From NCBI GenBank assembly GCA_014529385.2, contig CM043949.1:143671242-143735241 (forward strand): DNA of 64,000 bases, written 5' to 3'. This document shows, one piece after another, positions 50,980 to 61,095 of the stretch (positions within the stretch are counted from its first letter, which is position 1; each line of letters opens with the position of its first letter). The notes beneath the pieces are model-generated. The model was not told the DNA's origin. It searched no databases and worked only from the letters and a program-made list of their open reading frames with translations. Source of the DNA: Adiantum capillus-veneris. Its lineage: Eukaryota > Streptophyta > Polypodiopsida > Polypodiales > Pteridaceae. A program made the position numbers and the translations under genes.

Positions 50980-52270
50980 GTAAAGGGAAGTTCCATGCCC
51001 TGAGGACATGATCAGTCCATAAAGGGGAGTAAGCCCAAAGCTTTTTTGGAAATATTCGAGCTTCAATGCCTTTGTGAAAATATATGCAAGGTTGTCTTGT
51101 GTTGGCACATAAGCCAAGCTGATCTCTTCTGCTAAGAGCCTCTCCCTGACATAGTGGTAATGCACCTCAATGTGCTTTGTGCGAGGATGAAAAACTGGGT
51201 TCCTCGCAACTGCCAATGCACTCTAATTGTCAGTGTAGGTAGTGTTGGCAGTGTCCTGTCCAACACCCAAATCAACCATAAGGCGTCTAAGCCATACACA
51301 CTCAACCGTAGCTGTGAAGACTTCCCTGCACTCAGCCTCACAATTCAAAGTGGCCACAGTAGGTTGCTTCTTGCTCAACCATGATATACATGAACTGCCA
51401 AGCATGAAACAAAAAACCACTTGTGGACACTCGCGTGTCAAAACAACCATGATATACATGAACTGCCAAGCATGAAAAAAAAACCACTTGTGGACACTTG
51501 CGTGTCAAAACAACCAGCCCAATCTGAGTCTGAAAAAGCATGTAAGTCGGCGGCGGAAATGATTCCCCTTGGGATAAAACAAGCCAAGATGTAAAGTGCC
51601 ACTAAGGTAGCAGAAACTCCTCTTGACAGCCTGCCAATGCTTAGACCTTGGGCTATGCATAAATCTGCTGACCTGTGAGAGTGCAAACTGAATATCTGGC
51701 CTCGTGTTGCATACATAAATGAGGCAGCCAACAACAGTTTGGTAAAGAGTGACATCAGCAGGATTGCCAGCATCATGTAGACTCAACTTCAAACATGTTT
51801 CCATGGGAGTGGCAATAGGTTTGCAATCCTCAAGTCCAAATTTACATAGCAATGTCTCTATGTAACTTTTCTGACACAAGGCAATACCACCATCACACTG
51901 CTTAAACTGTATACCCAAGTAATGATGCAACAGCCCCAAATCTTTCATCTTGAAAGTAGCATTCAAATCAGCCTTAAATTCAGCAATATGTATCTCATTT
52001 GGCCCAGTGATCAGCAAATCATCTACATAAAGAACCACAATGAGAAGTACATCACCCTCACGCTTTACATACAATGTGCTTTCTGTTGGACTGTTACGAA
52101 AACCTTGTTTGACCAAATGAGTGTCAGCTTTCTCATACCAAACACGAGGAGATTGCTTCAACTCATACAAAGCCCTTGTTACATTTTGCACACTTTGTCC
52201 TCTTGTCCTTTCTTGACAAAACGGCGAGGCTGCGTTACATAAACTTCCTCATGACCCAAGGAAATCCATA
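50980..52270 (-). pseudogene. Copia-2 RT (C-terminal half) and RNase H
   Basis: Read from about 52,255 downward: HEEVYVTQPRRFVKKGQ, ALYELKQSPRVWYEKADTHL, VLYVDDLLITG (catalytic YVDD kept), FKMKDLGLLHHYLGIQF, TRPDIQFALSQVSRFMHSPR. RNase H follows with DSDWAG, CEAECREVFTATVECVWLRR, NPVFHPRTKHIEVHYHYVRE and YVPTQDNLAYIFTKALK. A ~67-bp tandem duplication (51,376-51,443 and 51,444-51,510), frameshifts and a TAG at an expected Gln disrupt RNase H. RT lacks everything before the HEEVYV segment, including the first catalytic Asp, at the inversion breakpoint. Confidence 0.87.
51376..51510. repeat. Tandem duplication of ~67 bp in Copia-2 RNase H
   Basis: CAACCATGATATACATGAAC starts at 51,376 and again at 51,444, and CAACCA begins the next sequence at 51,511. 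The units differ by a few bases in an A run and one C/T. It duplicates the segment after DWAG on the minus strand. Confidence 0.9.
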
Positions 52271-52385
52271 AGTGTCAAGTTTGATGCATTATGCACATTG
52301 CTGTTGCAAGAGTCACTTTCCAGAAAAACAGGACTAGACAGCATGTAGTTGAACAGGCTTTTATTGCTTCTCAAACAAAGGGTGG
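52271..52385 (+). pseudogene. Copia-2 gag C-terminal piece (inverted part)
   Basis: The plus strand reads KFDALCTLLLQES and, after a 1-bp shift, VVEQAFIASQTKGG. This is the end of a Copia gag just before the zinc knuckle. It continues in frame into 57,723 once Copia-1 and one GGTGG copy are removed (TKG then GNSNAATS). It is on the opposite strand to gag N-terminus (59,586-60,093). Confidence 0.8.
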
Positions 52386-52577
52386 TGTTGGGGTATAAAG
52401 CCCAATGTGGTCGCCCAGGTAAGTGGGCGGGCCGCCAGGTATGTACACATATTCTTTTGTAAAAACCTAATAAGAACTCACTATGCTCTACACATTACAG
52501 TAGAGCGAGTTCACCATATCGTTGTGCTCTTCTTCTCGCACTCTCTCTCGCGTCGCACTTCCGCTCGTACTCCTTCA
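52386..52577 (+). repeat. Copia-1 5' LTR
   Basis: TGTTGGGG to CTCCTTCA, 192 bp. A TATAAAG near the start may serve as promoter. It is separated by two bases (AT) from the primer site. Confidence 0.93.
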
Positions 52578-52579
52578 AT

Positions 52580-52591
52580 TGGTATCAGAGC
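52580..52591 (+). other. Copia-1 primer-binding site (initiator tRNA-Met)
   Basis: TGGTATCAGAGC is the classic complement to the 3' end of plant initiator methionine tRNA and lies two bases after the 5' LTR. Confidence 0.93.
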
Positions 52592-53676
52592 TCAAATCGA
52601 GGCTCGGGTCAGCACTGCAGGAGGCTAGAGTCACCAACTCAGATTGGAGAGAAATTCGACAGGCGAAGACACGGCCCCAAATCTCGCGGGAGATCCCGAA
52701 GGCCTCGGTGTTGTCAGAATTTCATTCTGAGGTCATCTCGACCACCGTTCGGCTTCGACAAAGGTCTGCGCAGGCCATTTTCGACTACGTGGTCTCGACG
52801 GGTGCAGATCCAACTCTGCAAATTTGGGGTTTTCGGCCTACGATTGCAGGTGCTGAGGATATCGACACTCCTAGAGTGTTGATTTGTGGTTGTCTACACA
52901 TCGAAGGACGGCTCACAGTTCTTGGAGACGTGTCACATACGACACGGACGTATCTACACACAGACTGTAGGCGACATCCACTAGTTCATCAGGTAGCTTG
53001 TGTTTGCTGCTTGATATTCCAGATTTCATCCTGACATTGGAGGTACTTCCACATGGGATGTATTGTCAAAGATGATGTATGTCTGTTGAGGGTTTGCTGG
53101 CTGTGATTCACGCAGCAAACAACCGCCGCAGCGGTTACAGCATATAGTGGGAAATTTGTGGATGTATGACTTTGTGGGAAGTCTATGTACTGTCAGATTT
53201 ACTGCAGCCTTTGTTGAGGGTCGAGTGAGGTTTTATTGAGCTAGGGGATTCTCGAATGTTGAGATCCTTTCGGTGATACAGGTCTTGGAGCGATCCCTCG
53301 AGCACCCTTAGATAGGCAGCTAGGATGTATTGACTGTGAGTTAGACAGTTGAGATTTCATCTTTGCTTTACTGCCGTTGAGGCATTGTCACAGTCTATGC
53401 TTACAGGAAAATGACAGGACAGTGAGAGAGAGTACAGGTGCAGGACAGGTTTACCCGCAGCTTACAGTGTCAGAGAGACAGTGTTTTTTGAGTTGTTTTT
53501 TTGGTCTGTTTTTGAGTACACCAGAGCCATTTTACAAAGGAGTCTCTGCTAAATTTATGCAAAATCTGAAGCTTTCTTGGTTCATTTGACAGGTTGATAT
53601 TGGTTTAGAGGTCAGTTTACAGGGGAAACTCTGCCGAATTTTTCCAGAGAAAAGTAAACTACTGTGAAGCGTAGCT
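52592..53676 (+). other. Copia-1 leader, ~1.1 kb
   Basis: Between primer site and gag ATG there is a long region without a recognised domain. The ORF at 52,522-53,034 starts inside the LTR, crosses the primer site and is not a credible gene. A leader of this length is longer than the usual few tens to hundreds of bases in Copia elements. Confidence 0.6.
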
Positions 53677-54634
53677 ATGGCTGGATCACATGACACTTCT
53701 CTTTACAATATCAAGAAGCTGGATGGAACCGATTTCCCATTGTGGAAGAAGCAGATTTGGCACGTGTTGGTACAAAAGAAGCAGATAAAACCTATAAAGC
53801 TCAAAGGGATAAAACGAGAAGATATGGACGAAGATGAATGGAGCGAAATGGATGAATTGGCACTTTCTACCATTATGCTGACTTTGGCAGAAAGCGTTTA
53901 CTTCAATGTAGCAGACGAGATGTCGGCTTATCAAGCATGGTTAAATCTTAGTGATCTTTATGAGAAGCAGAGTACAGCTTGTTGACTTGAAGATGAAAGA
54001 AGGGACACCTATGTCCAATCATCTGAATGAATTCAACACAATCTACAGTCAGTTGTCAGCTCAAGGTGAACCTGTTAGAGCTATGTTCCTGTTGATCACA
54101 TTGTCAGAAAGTTGGGACACTTTTCGCACAGCTTTGAGTAATTCTGCACCTCCAGATGGTTTGAACATAGCAGGTGTAGAAGGAAGTCTGCTTACTGAAG
54201 AAACCAATAGAAAGACAATGGACAAAGGAAAAGGAACAACCTTAGTTGTCAGGGGAAGGACCAAAGAAAAGTACAAAGGTGGAAAGAGGAATCAGTCTCG
54301 TAGCAACTCCCGCAGTGCTCAAGGCAAGAGTGACATAGAATGCTACCATTGTGGCAAGAAGGGTCACATGAAACGAGACTGCAGAGAATGGAAAGCAGAA
54401 AAAGGCAAAGAGAAAGCTGAAGACCATGGTGAGAAGAACAAGTCCTCAGTGAAGATTCAAGAAATAAATGTGACAAACACTGTTGCAGAGGATGACAGTC
54501 TAGTGTCAAGAGACATCTACTTCTTGAAGAATACAATGGACTCAGCTCTTCTTACAGCATCTGATGGAAATGCACTGAGTGACTGGATTATAGACTCAGG
54601 GGCATCACTTCATGTGTCTCCAAACAAGGAGTAG
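53677..54634 (+). pseudogene. gag: Copia-1 gag, CCHC knuckle and protease start
   Basis: Starts MAGSHDTSLYNIKKLDGTDF, with the W in FPLWKKQIWHVL and WSEMDELALSTIMLTLAESV as in UBN2-type Copia gag. A frame break at about 53,960-53,985 (near LYEKQS) shifts the reading to the next open segment, which has MSNHLNEFNTIYSQL and a knuckle CYHCGKKGHMKRDC at about 54,340-54,381. The protease active site WIIDSGASLHVSP is at about 54,583-54,621, followed by a TAG at 54,632. The gag would form the particle; the protease would process it. Confidence 0.88.
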
Positions 54635-55143
54635 TTTACTTCTTATGTGACCACTAAAGATCATGTTCGGCTAGGCAATGGGCAGACATGTGAGATCTTA
54701 GGTGTTGGAGATGTTCAATTGAAGTTTCAGAATGGCTCTTCTTTCACGCTGAAGAATGTGAGACATGTTCCCGCAATTACAAAAGATCTTGATCAGCACA
54801 GGTTTACTTGATGATGTTGGCTACGTCACCATTTTTGGACAGAACATGTGGAAGATATCCAAGGGTTCTATGACAGTAGCACATGGAGTAAAGTCTGGAG
54901 GACTTTACATGATTTATGTATCAAATGTCTCTAAAAATGTAATCAATGTAACCGAGCAGCCGAACGTTTCTTTGTGGCATAGCCGGTTAGGAGACATATG
55001 TCCAAGAAGGGAATGGAAATCTTGTCTCGTTCTGGTTATTTGCCTGGCTTTTCATTTAATGATTTTGAATTTGTGAACATTGTCTGTATGGTAAGCAAAC
55101 ACAGCAGCCACATAAGCATAGAAGCAGTAGAAGAGATACACAG
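54635..55143 (+). pseudogene. Copia-1 protease end and integrase zinc domain
   Basis: After the TAG, the frame reads DHVRLGNGQTCEILGVGDVQ and FTLKNVRHVPAITKDL, then shifts by one base to ISTGLLDDVGYVTIF and NVSLWHSRLGD, the gag-pre-integrase segment. A further shift gives KKGMEILSRSGYLPGF and CEHCLYGKQTQQPHKH, the HHCC zinc pair. So protease and zinc domain are complete in content but broken by two frameshifts. Confidence 0.82.
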
Positions 55144-57468
55144 TTGACACTTGTTCATAGTGATTTGTGTGGACCTATGCCTAACCTATCTCTAGGGGGA
55201 GCTTCTTACTTTATGACATTTATAGATGATTACTCGAGGAAAGTATGGGTTTACTTTCTCAAGCACAAGGATGAAGCGTTTAGTGTTTTCAAAACGTTTG
55301 TGACACTTGTGGAGAATCAGAGTGGCAAGAAGCTTAAATGCTTACGCACTGACAATGGTGGAGAGTATGTTTCAAAGGCCTTTCAGGACTTTTGTGAGTC
55401 AAAAGGTATAAAACGTGAACTTATTGCTCCTTACAATCCTCCTCAAAATGGTGTTGCTGAGAGGATGAATAGGACCATACAAGAGAAGGTCAGAAGTATG
55501 TTGTCTAATGCACAACTGCCAAATGGGTTTTGGGCTGAAGCTGTATCAACAGCTGTTCATATTGTAAATAGATCTCCTAGCAAGGTTTTGCAGAAGGATT
55601 CAGTGCCAGAGATGGTATGGTCAGGCAAAATGCCCTCATACAAGCATCTCAGAGTCTTTGGCTGTGAGGCATATACTCACGTTCCAAAGGAATTTAGGAA
55701 CAAACTTGAGCCAAAGAGTAGAAAGTGCATCTTTCTAGGCTATGGTAATTCTGGTGAGATGGGGTACAGACTTTGGGATCCCGAATCCAAAAAGGTTGTC
55801 TGCAACAATGATGTTCACTTTAATGAATCCAAATATCATTCTAAACCAGAGAGGGTTGAGGAGATTAGAAGAGTTGTCTTCCAAGAAGATGGACCTGCAC
55901 GTGCAAGACAAAATGTCAGGGCTCAAGAGGAGCAAGGACAGGATAGAGTGGAACCACAGGTTGTGGCTGAGCCTGAGCCACCTATTGTGCGTAGATCTGG
56001 ACGTGTCACGCGACCTCCTGATAGGTTTGTTCCATCTATGAACTATGTCATGTTGACTGATTGCAATGAGCCTTCATGTTACAAGGAAGCAGTGCAAATG
56101 AAGGACTCCGGGAATTGGCAATTGGCCATGCAGTCAGAGATGACAGCTTTGCATAAAAACAAGACATGGAAGCTAGTTAAATTACCACAGGGCAAAAAGG
56201 CTCTACCTTGTAAATGGGTTTACAGCTATAAGATCACCGCTCATGATAGTCAGCCAAAGTACAAAGCAAGGCTTGTTGCCAAGGGCTTTAAGCAAGAACA
56301 AGGCATTGACTTTGATGAAGTCTTCTCTCCGGTGGTCAAGATGACTACATTGAGATGCTTTCTTGCATTGGTTGCCATATTAGATTTGGTGTTGCACCAA
56401 ATGGATGTCAAGACAGCGTTCTTGCATGGTGATTTAGATGTGGAAATTTACATGCAGCAGCCAGAAGGGTTTGTTGAGAAAGGCAAGGAAGATTGGGTAT
56501 GCCAGTTGTTAAAGAGTCTTTATGGCTTAAAACAATCACTGAGGGCATGGTACCATAAATTCCACAAGTTTATGCTTTCTCAAGGCTACAAACGTAGTGA
56601 GTTCGATCACTGTCTATATACAAAGAAGGCTAAGGATGGTAGTTGGCTGATCCTTATTTTGTATGTGGATGACATGTTGATTGCTGGCAAGAACTTGGAA
56701 GAAATTTCAGCTTTGAAGTCAAAGATGGCAAAATCGTTTGACATGAAAGACATGGGTGAGGCAAGTCATATACTTGGTATGCGCATTGAGAGAGACAGAT
56801 CAAAGAAGTTGATTTGGTTATCTCAAACAGAGTATATTGACAAGGTTTTGCAACGTTTCAATATGGAGAAGGGAAAGGCATTAAGTGTTCCATTGCCACC
56901 ATATGTGAAACTTAGCAAAAAAGATTGTCCTGTGTTTGAGGAAGAACAGGCTGAAATGGATAAGATTCCATATGCGTCTGCAGTGGGTAGTTTGATGTAT
57001 GCAATGATTGCTACTCGCCCAGACATTGCATTTGCAGTGGGAGTAGTAAGTCGATACATGTCAAACCCAGGCAAGAAACATTGGGAGGCAGTGAAAGTAA
57101 TATTGAGATACCTGAAAGCTACAAAGAGTATGCGTATATGCTATGGGAGTCAGGAGCTAAGTGTAAAGGGTTTTACAAACTCAGATTATACAAGGGACTT
57201 AGACAACCGAAGGTCTATGTCAGGGTATGTCTTTACATTGGCTGGTGGAGCAGTATCATGGCGTTTTAGATTACAAGATTGTGTTACTCAGTCTACTACA
57301 GAGGCTGAATATGTTGCAGCATCAGAGGCATGCAAAGAATCAATTTGGCTTAATCGACTAGTAACAGATTTGGGAATCAAAGAAGAGATGCCTGTGTTAT
57401 ATTGTGATAGTCAAAGTGCTATACAATTGGCTCGCAATCCTCACTTCTCTACATCTCTTGTATATTAG
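55144..57468 (+). CDS. pol: Copia-1 integrase core, RT and RNase H (774-codon open frame)
   Basis: The largest open frame in the window. Integrase keeps its DDE triad: TFIDDYSRKVWV, LRTDNGGEYVS, and ERMNRTIQEKVR, followed by FGCEAYTHVPKE and KCIFLGYG. RT has CKWVYSYKITAHD, YKARLVAKGFKQEQGIDF, MDVKTAFLHGDLDVEIYMQQ, SLYGLKQSLRAWY and ILYVDDMLIAG, with both Asp of YVDD intact. RNase H has STTEAEYVAASEACKE and YCDSQSAIQLARNPHF. The frame then ends STSLVY; the family normally continues with TKHIDVRYHF and a further ~60 residues, so the RNase H C-terminus is deleted. TNSDYTRDLDNRRS replaces the usual DADWAGD, with Asn in place of the first Asp. Confidence 0.92.
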   Translation: MTLVHSDLCGPMPNLSLGGASYFMTFIDDYSRKVWVYFLKHKDEAFSVFKTFVTLVENQSGKKLKCLRTDNGGEYVSKAFQDFCESKGIKRELIAPYNPPQNGVAERMNRTIQEKVRSMLSNAQLPNGFWAEAVSTAVHIVNRSPSKVLQKDSVPEMVWSGKMPSYKHLRVFGCEAYTHVPKEFRNKLEPKSRKCIFLGYGNSGEMGYRLWDPESKKVVCNNDVHFNESKYHSKPERVEEIRRVVFQEDGPARARQNVRAQEEQGQDRVEPQVVAEPEPPIVRRSGRVTRPPDRFVPSMNYVMLTDCNEPSCYKEAVQMKDSGNWQLAMQSEMTALHKNKTWKLVKLPQGKKALPCKWVYSYKITAHDSQPKYKARLVAKGFKQEQGIDFDEVFSPVVKMTTLRCFLALVAILDLVLHQMDVKTAFLHGDLDVEIYMQQPEGFVEKGKEDWVCQLLKSLYGLKQSLRAWYHKFHKFMLSQGYKRSEFDHCLYTKKAKDGSWLILILYVDDMLIAGKNLEEISALKSKMAKSFDMKDMGEASHILGMRIERDRSKKLIWLSQTEYIDKVLQRFNMEKGKALSVPLPPYVKLSKKDCPVFEEEQAEMDKIPYASAVGSLMYAMIATRPDIAFAVGVVSRYMSNPGKKHWEAVKVILRYLKATKSMRICYGSQELSVKGFTNSDYTRDLDNRRSMSGYVFTLAGGAVSWRFRLQDCVTQSTTEAEYVAASEACKESIWLNRLVTDLGIKEEMPVLYCDSQSAIQLARNPHFSTSLVY

Positions 57469-57512
57469 CTTGTATAGTAGCTTCTCTCACACTTAAAGTA
57501 CCACATTGGACT

Positions 57513-57525
57513 TTAAGTGGAAGGT
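57513..57525 (+). promoter_or_regulatory. Copia-1 polypurine tract
   Basis: TAAGTGGAAGGT directly precedes the 3' LTR, the expected plus-strand primer position. Confidence 0.7.
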
Positions 57526-57717
57526 TGTTGGGGTATAAAGCCCAATGTGGTCGCCTAGGTAAGTGGGCGGGCCGCCAGGTATGTACACATATTCTTTTGT
57601 AAAAACCTAATAAGAACTCACTATGCTCTACACATTACAGTAGAGCGAGTTCACCATATCTTCGTGCTCTTCTTCTCGCACACTCTCTCGCGTCGCACTT
57701 CCGCTCGTACTCCTTCA
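57526..57717 (+). repeat. Copia-1 3' LTR
   Basis: 192 bp, TGTTGGGG to CTCCTTCA, differing from the 5' LTR at about four bases (one at CGCC(C/T)AGG, two near ATATCG/TT, one at GCAC(T/A)CTC). Confidence 0.93.
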
Positions 57718-57722
57718 GGTGG

Positions 57723-59585
57723 TAACAGCAATGCAGCCACTTCTTATGGTTCTGCTGCGAGTGGCAAAGCTTCTGTTCCTAATGCTTCTATTGGCAGCAC
57801 TTCGTCTAGAAACTCTCGTGATAAGGGCAAAAAGAAGATGCGTTGCCATTATTGTAAAGCTAATGATCACTTGATCAAGAAGTGTCCTAAGTTGAAGGCC
57901 AAAGAGGCTAAGAAGAAAGAGGGTGGTTCCACTGCAAATGTTGGTTCCACTATAAATGCAGCCATTGTTGAGTCTTCTGTGAAAGGAGACTGTGATGTTG
58001 ATGTCGATGCAGAATGGGCTTTTAGCACAGAGTGCACTTACAATCCTATTGTCCATGATGCATGCTTGTCAGTTTCTGCAGATTCACATGTGTGGTATTT
58101 TGACAGTGGTGCTACAAAGCACATTAACTCACATCCGGAATTATTCACCTCTCTCGAGTCTGTCCCTCATGGGAATTTTGTCACTTGTGCCAACAATGCC
58201 TCTTATCCAATTCAGGGAGTTGGAAAGATTTTTCTTACTGCTGTAAATGGTAGTTCTTTCACACTTGTTGATGCACTTTATGTACCTAGGATCAAGAAGA
58301 ATCTCTTGTCTGTATCCGCACTTGCTAGACTTGGACTTGTAGTCAAATTTGTGGATGACAAATGTACAGTTCATGATCTCAGTTTTGGTGATGAAATTGT
58401 TGCATTTGGGCTTCTGTGCGATGGGTTGTATAAGCTCACTTTGTATGACAAGTGTGGACAAAATTTTGCAAATGTAGTTGCAGATTCAAGGGCTATTTCA
58501 TATGCAAAACTTTGGCATGCACGTTTTGGTCATCTGGATTTTGCCAGTTTGCTAAGTTTGCATAAATCTGATATGGTTGCTTCTTTGCCGCCTATTGAAG
58601 CACTTGTCAAACATGTTTGAGAAGGCTGTATTTTGGGTAAGATGCAGCGTTTTAAGTTTCCAAAGGATGGTTCAGTTCGGGCCACATGCAGGTTGCAGCT
58701 TGTGCATAGTGACGTTTGTGGGCCCATGCAAACTCCGTCCTGGGGCAATTACCAGTACTTTGTGACTTTAATTGATGATTACTCCAAGCATGCATGGGTA
58801 TTTCCGCTTAAAGTGAAGTTCGAAGTTTTTATGTGCTTCAAACAATTTCTGGCTATGGCTAAAAATGTCTCAAAATGTACTATGGGCACCCTCCATTCCG
58901 TTCGAGGGGGGAGTATATGTCTTATGAATTCAATGCATTTCTGGCTAGTCGTGGGATAAAACACCAATGTACAGTGCCTTATACACCTCAGCAAAATGGT
59001 ACTACTGAGAGGAAAAACAGGTCACTTATGGAAATGGCACGATGTATGGTCAAAAGTCAAGCTTTGCCGCATTCTTTTTGGCTTGAGGCCATCATGTGTC
59101 CCACTTATGTACTAAAAAAGTGTCCTACAAAAGCTTTGCAGTCTGTTACTCCATATGCAGCATGGCATGATAGAAAGCCTTCTATTGAGCACATGCGTGT
59201 TTTTGGTTGTTTGGCATATGCTTTGGTGCCGCAAACATAGCGTAGAAAATTGGATGATAAGGCTGTCAAATGTATATGTGTTGATTATAGTGCTAAAAGC
59301 AAAGGTTATAGGTTGTATCATCCGCAAACAAAACGTATTCTGGTTTCACAGGATGTAGTGTTTGTGGAAGATTCTGTTTTGTCCTTGCTGTCATGTACTA
59401 GAGATAGTAATGTAATCTCACAGGACATTTATGACACTTTGTTGCCTCTTTTCATTGGTGGAAATACGAATGTAAGTTCTAATGAGGAAAATGTACAGCC
59501 TATGTGGGTTTCTAAAAATGTTACAGATCAGCCTATTACTGATGTAAGGCATCAAGAACAGTCTGCACAAGGGAACTATCTTAAA
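57723..59585 (+). pseudogene. Copia-2 knuckle, protease and integrase (inverted part)
   Basis: Plus-strand coding part of Copia-2. GNSNAATSYGS continues gag. The knuckle CHYCKANDHLIKKC (CX2CX4HX4C) is at about 57,844. Protease: VWYFDSGATKHINS. Pre-integrase: LWHARFGHLDFASLL. Integrase: LIDDYSKHAWVF (first Asp), a broken second-Asp segment read as FRSRGEYMS where the Asp is lost, TTERKNRSLMEMARCMVKS (Glu) and HMRVFGCLAYALVP. Stops at 58,618 and 59,238 and a frameshift at about 58,880 interrupt it. It ends at 59,585 in the linker before RT, where minus-strand gag begins. Confidence 0.87.
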
Positions 59586-60093
59586 TGACTTCACCTGCAG
59601 AAATAAGTTGCTCATTGATATCCTTGACACTAGCAAGGAAAGTGTCCATATCATCTTCCTCATGCATAATCTTTGACTCCAGCTCTTTACGCAGCAAAGC
59701 AATTTTAGCCTCATTGCGGCTTGCATAAAGACCTGCTAGAATATCCCAAGCCTGTGTTGTAGATTTTGCTGAACGGATGTGAGGAACTATAGTGCGCTTC
59801 ATAGACAACACAATCAATGCATGAGCCTGCGCATCCTTTACATCCCAACGAGCTTGTTCTACCGTAGGCAAAACAACTCTAATAGTAGCAATCCTTGCAG
59901 CAAGACCTGCAACATCCTCAACATCGCCTACATCCTCAGAACCAGGACGTACATCAATGCCCTGCACAATATTCCAGACGCCCTTTGACACAAGAACGTG
60001 TTGCACCAAAGAAGCCCACATAAGGTAATTGTCCCCATCCAACCTATCCTCAGCAGCAAACATCTTGAAGAGATTTGTGTTGTTGTCAGCCAT
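59586..60093 (-). pseudogene. gag: Copia-2 gag N-terminal part
   Basis: Minus strand. The likely start ATG is at 60,093 (MADNNTNLFKMFAAEDRLDG), 340 bp after the primer site. The UBN2-type gag segment has DNYLMWASLVQHVLVSKGVW, AHALIVLSMKRTIVPHI and TTQAWDILAGLYASRNEAK. It stays open to ISAGEVI and then meets inverted sequence at 59,585. The part of gag between ISAGEVI and FDALC is missing. Confidence 0.88.
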
Positions 60094-60435
60094 GATAAAT
60101 GCTGCATTTGATGTGAAAACTACCCGAAAATAGGAGAAATGGAGCGGGACCAACACGTGCTATATAGCACAAACCGTAGAAGACTGTAAGACACCTGTTA
60201 TGCAGAAAAAGGCACTGACAAAAATTCTGCACAAAATGACAAAATTGCCTGTGCAGACTTGCCTGTAGTGGAAACGGAGGCCGAAATGAGCTGGAATCAA
60301 AAATATGAGCAGACTGAGCTCTACGAATTCACCCAAAATATTTGTCGACCTGCGAACACTCGCCGAACCTCATCGAAGAAAGTGAGCAAGCGTGTGTTGG
60401 AGCAGCTGGTGACTAAGCCCGAGAGGACATAACCT

Positions 60436-60447
60436 GCTCTGATACCA
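60436..60447 (-). other. Copia-2 primer-binding site (initiator tRNA-Met)
   Basis: On the minus strand TGGTATCAGAGC, two bases after the 5' LTR, the same primer type as Copia-1. Confidence 0.93.
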
Positions 60448-60449
60448 AT

Positions 60450-60677
60450 TGTTGGAATTAGGGTTACAAAGAAATGCACACAGCTTGGAGAAGACGAAGG
60501 AAGCTCAAGGCACACAATAGAGAGTGTGTTTCTTAGTGTGTAAATGAAAAGATAGATAGCCCTAGTGTGATGGGCAGATATACAATGCACGGGGGAAAAA
60601 ACCTCCTAAAGAGGAAAAAAATGCCCCGGCGGTCCTAGTGTGTTCACACACATCACTAGCACATGTATATGGTAACA
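60450..60677 (-). repeat. Copia-2 5' LTR
   Basis: 228 bp; on the plus strand TGTTGGAATT to GGTAACA. About a dozen differences from the 3' LTR at 50,711-50,936, so clearly older than Copia-1. Confidence 0.9.
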
Positions 60678-60783
60678 ATTTTAGGGTATTGTCTTTAAGT
60701 TGAAGTTGTCATTATGTTATTGAAGTTGGTTTAAGTGACATTTATGTCATTGTCTTTAAATTGATTTAAGTGATAATTTCAGC

Positions 60784-61095
60784 TTGATTGAACATTCACC
60801 ATTGGTTTTACTTATGCTAATTTTTGGTGTTTGGTTTGGTCCTATAAGATTGCGGTTGAAGGTGTTAGAGCTTGAGACACAGCTTAATACCGCCAGAAGA
60901 GAGCTTGCACTAGCTCAAAACAAGCTCACAAAGTACAACAAAAAGTTTGGCCCTCTTCCAAAAGAAGATGTTGTAGTTGCCACAGCCAACCTCAATACCT
61001 TTTTGTCTGCAGTGTCCAACTCTGCATCCCTTAGCTTTGATGAGTTTTGTTTGAATGAGATTTTGACAGATTTCACTCAACATGTTGAGTTGTAA
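60784..61095 (+). CDS. Small ORF with coiled coil, unrecognised
   Basis: 103 codons from ATG at 60,784. The N-terminus is hydrophobic (LVLLMLIFGVWFG) and could be a signal anchor. The middle is a charged coiled coil (VLELETQLNTARRELALAQN), and the C-terminus has SFDEFCLNEILTDFTQHVEL. No family recognised. The upstream 100 bp is a degenerate repeat with TTTAAGTGA, and no promoter is obvious. It may be an exon, a transposon accessory piece or chance. Confidence 0.3.
   Translation: MIEHSPLVLLMLIFGVWFGPIRLRLKVLELETQLNTARRELALAQNKLTKYNKKFGPLPKEDVVVATANLNTFLSAVSNSASLSFDEFCLNEILTDFTQHVEL

Larger units (their letters stand above)
52386..57717 (+). mobile_element. Copia-1: nearly complete Ty1/Copia element
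   Basis: 5,332 bp with 192-bp LTRs that differ at about four positions, flanked by GGTGG at 52,381-52,385 and 57,718-57,722. It has a tRNA-Met primer site, a long leader, gag with CCHC knuckle, protease, integrase, RT and truncated RNase H in Ty1/Copia order. A few frameshifts in gag, protease and early integrase and a deletion at the end of RNase H make it non-autonomous. LTR similarity shows it is younger than Copia-2. Confidence 0.93.
50711..60677 (-). mobile_element. Copia-2: rearranged Ty1/Copia element containing nested Copia-1
   Basis: A Ty1/Copia element on the minus strand. LTRs (226 and 228 bp) match at roughly 94%, and the outer flanks carry the 5-bp duplication ATTTT at 50,706-50,710 and 60,678-60,682. 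On the minus strand it has a tRNA-Met primer site, gag N-terminus, RT, RNase H and a purine tract. The middle part (gag C-terminus, knuckle, protease, integrase) is on the plus strand. Copia-1 (52,386-57,717) is inserted in that inverted part. Without Copia-1 the element is about 4.6 kb. Confidence 0.88.

Noticed and set aside
52522-53034. 170-codon ORF at the start of Copia-1
   Set aside because: It begins inside the 5' LTR and crosses the tRNA primer site. No domain is visible, and gag with family motifs begins at 53,677.
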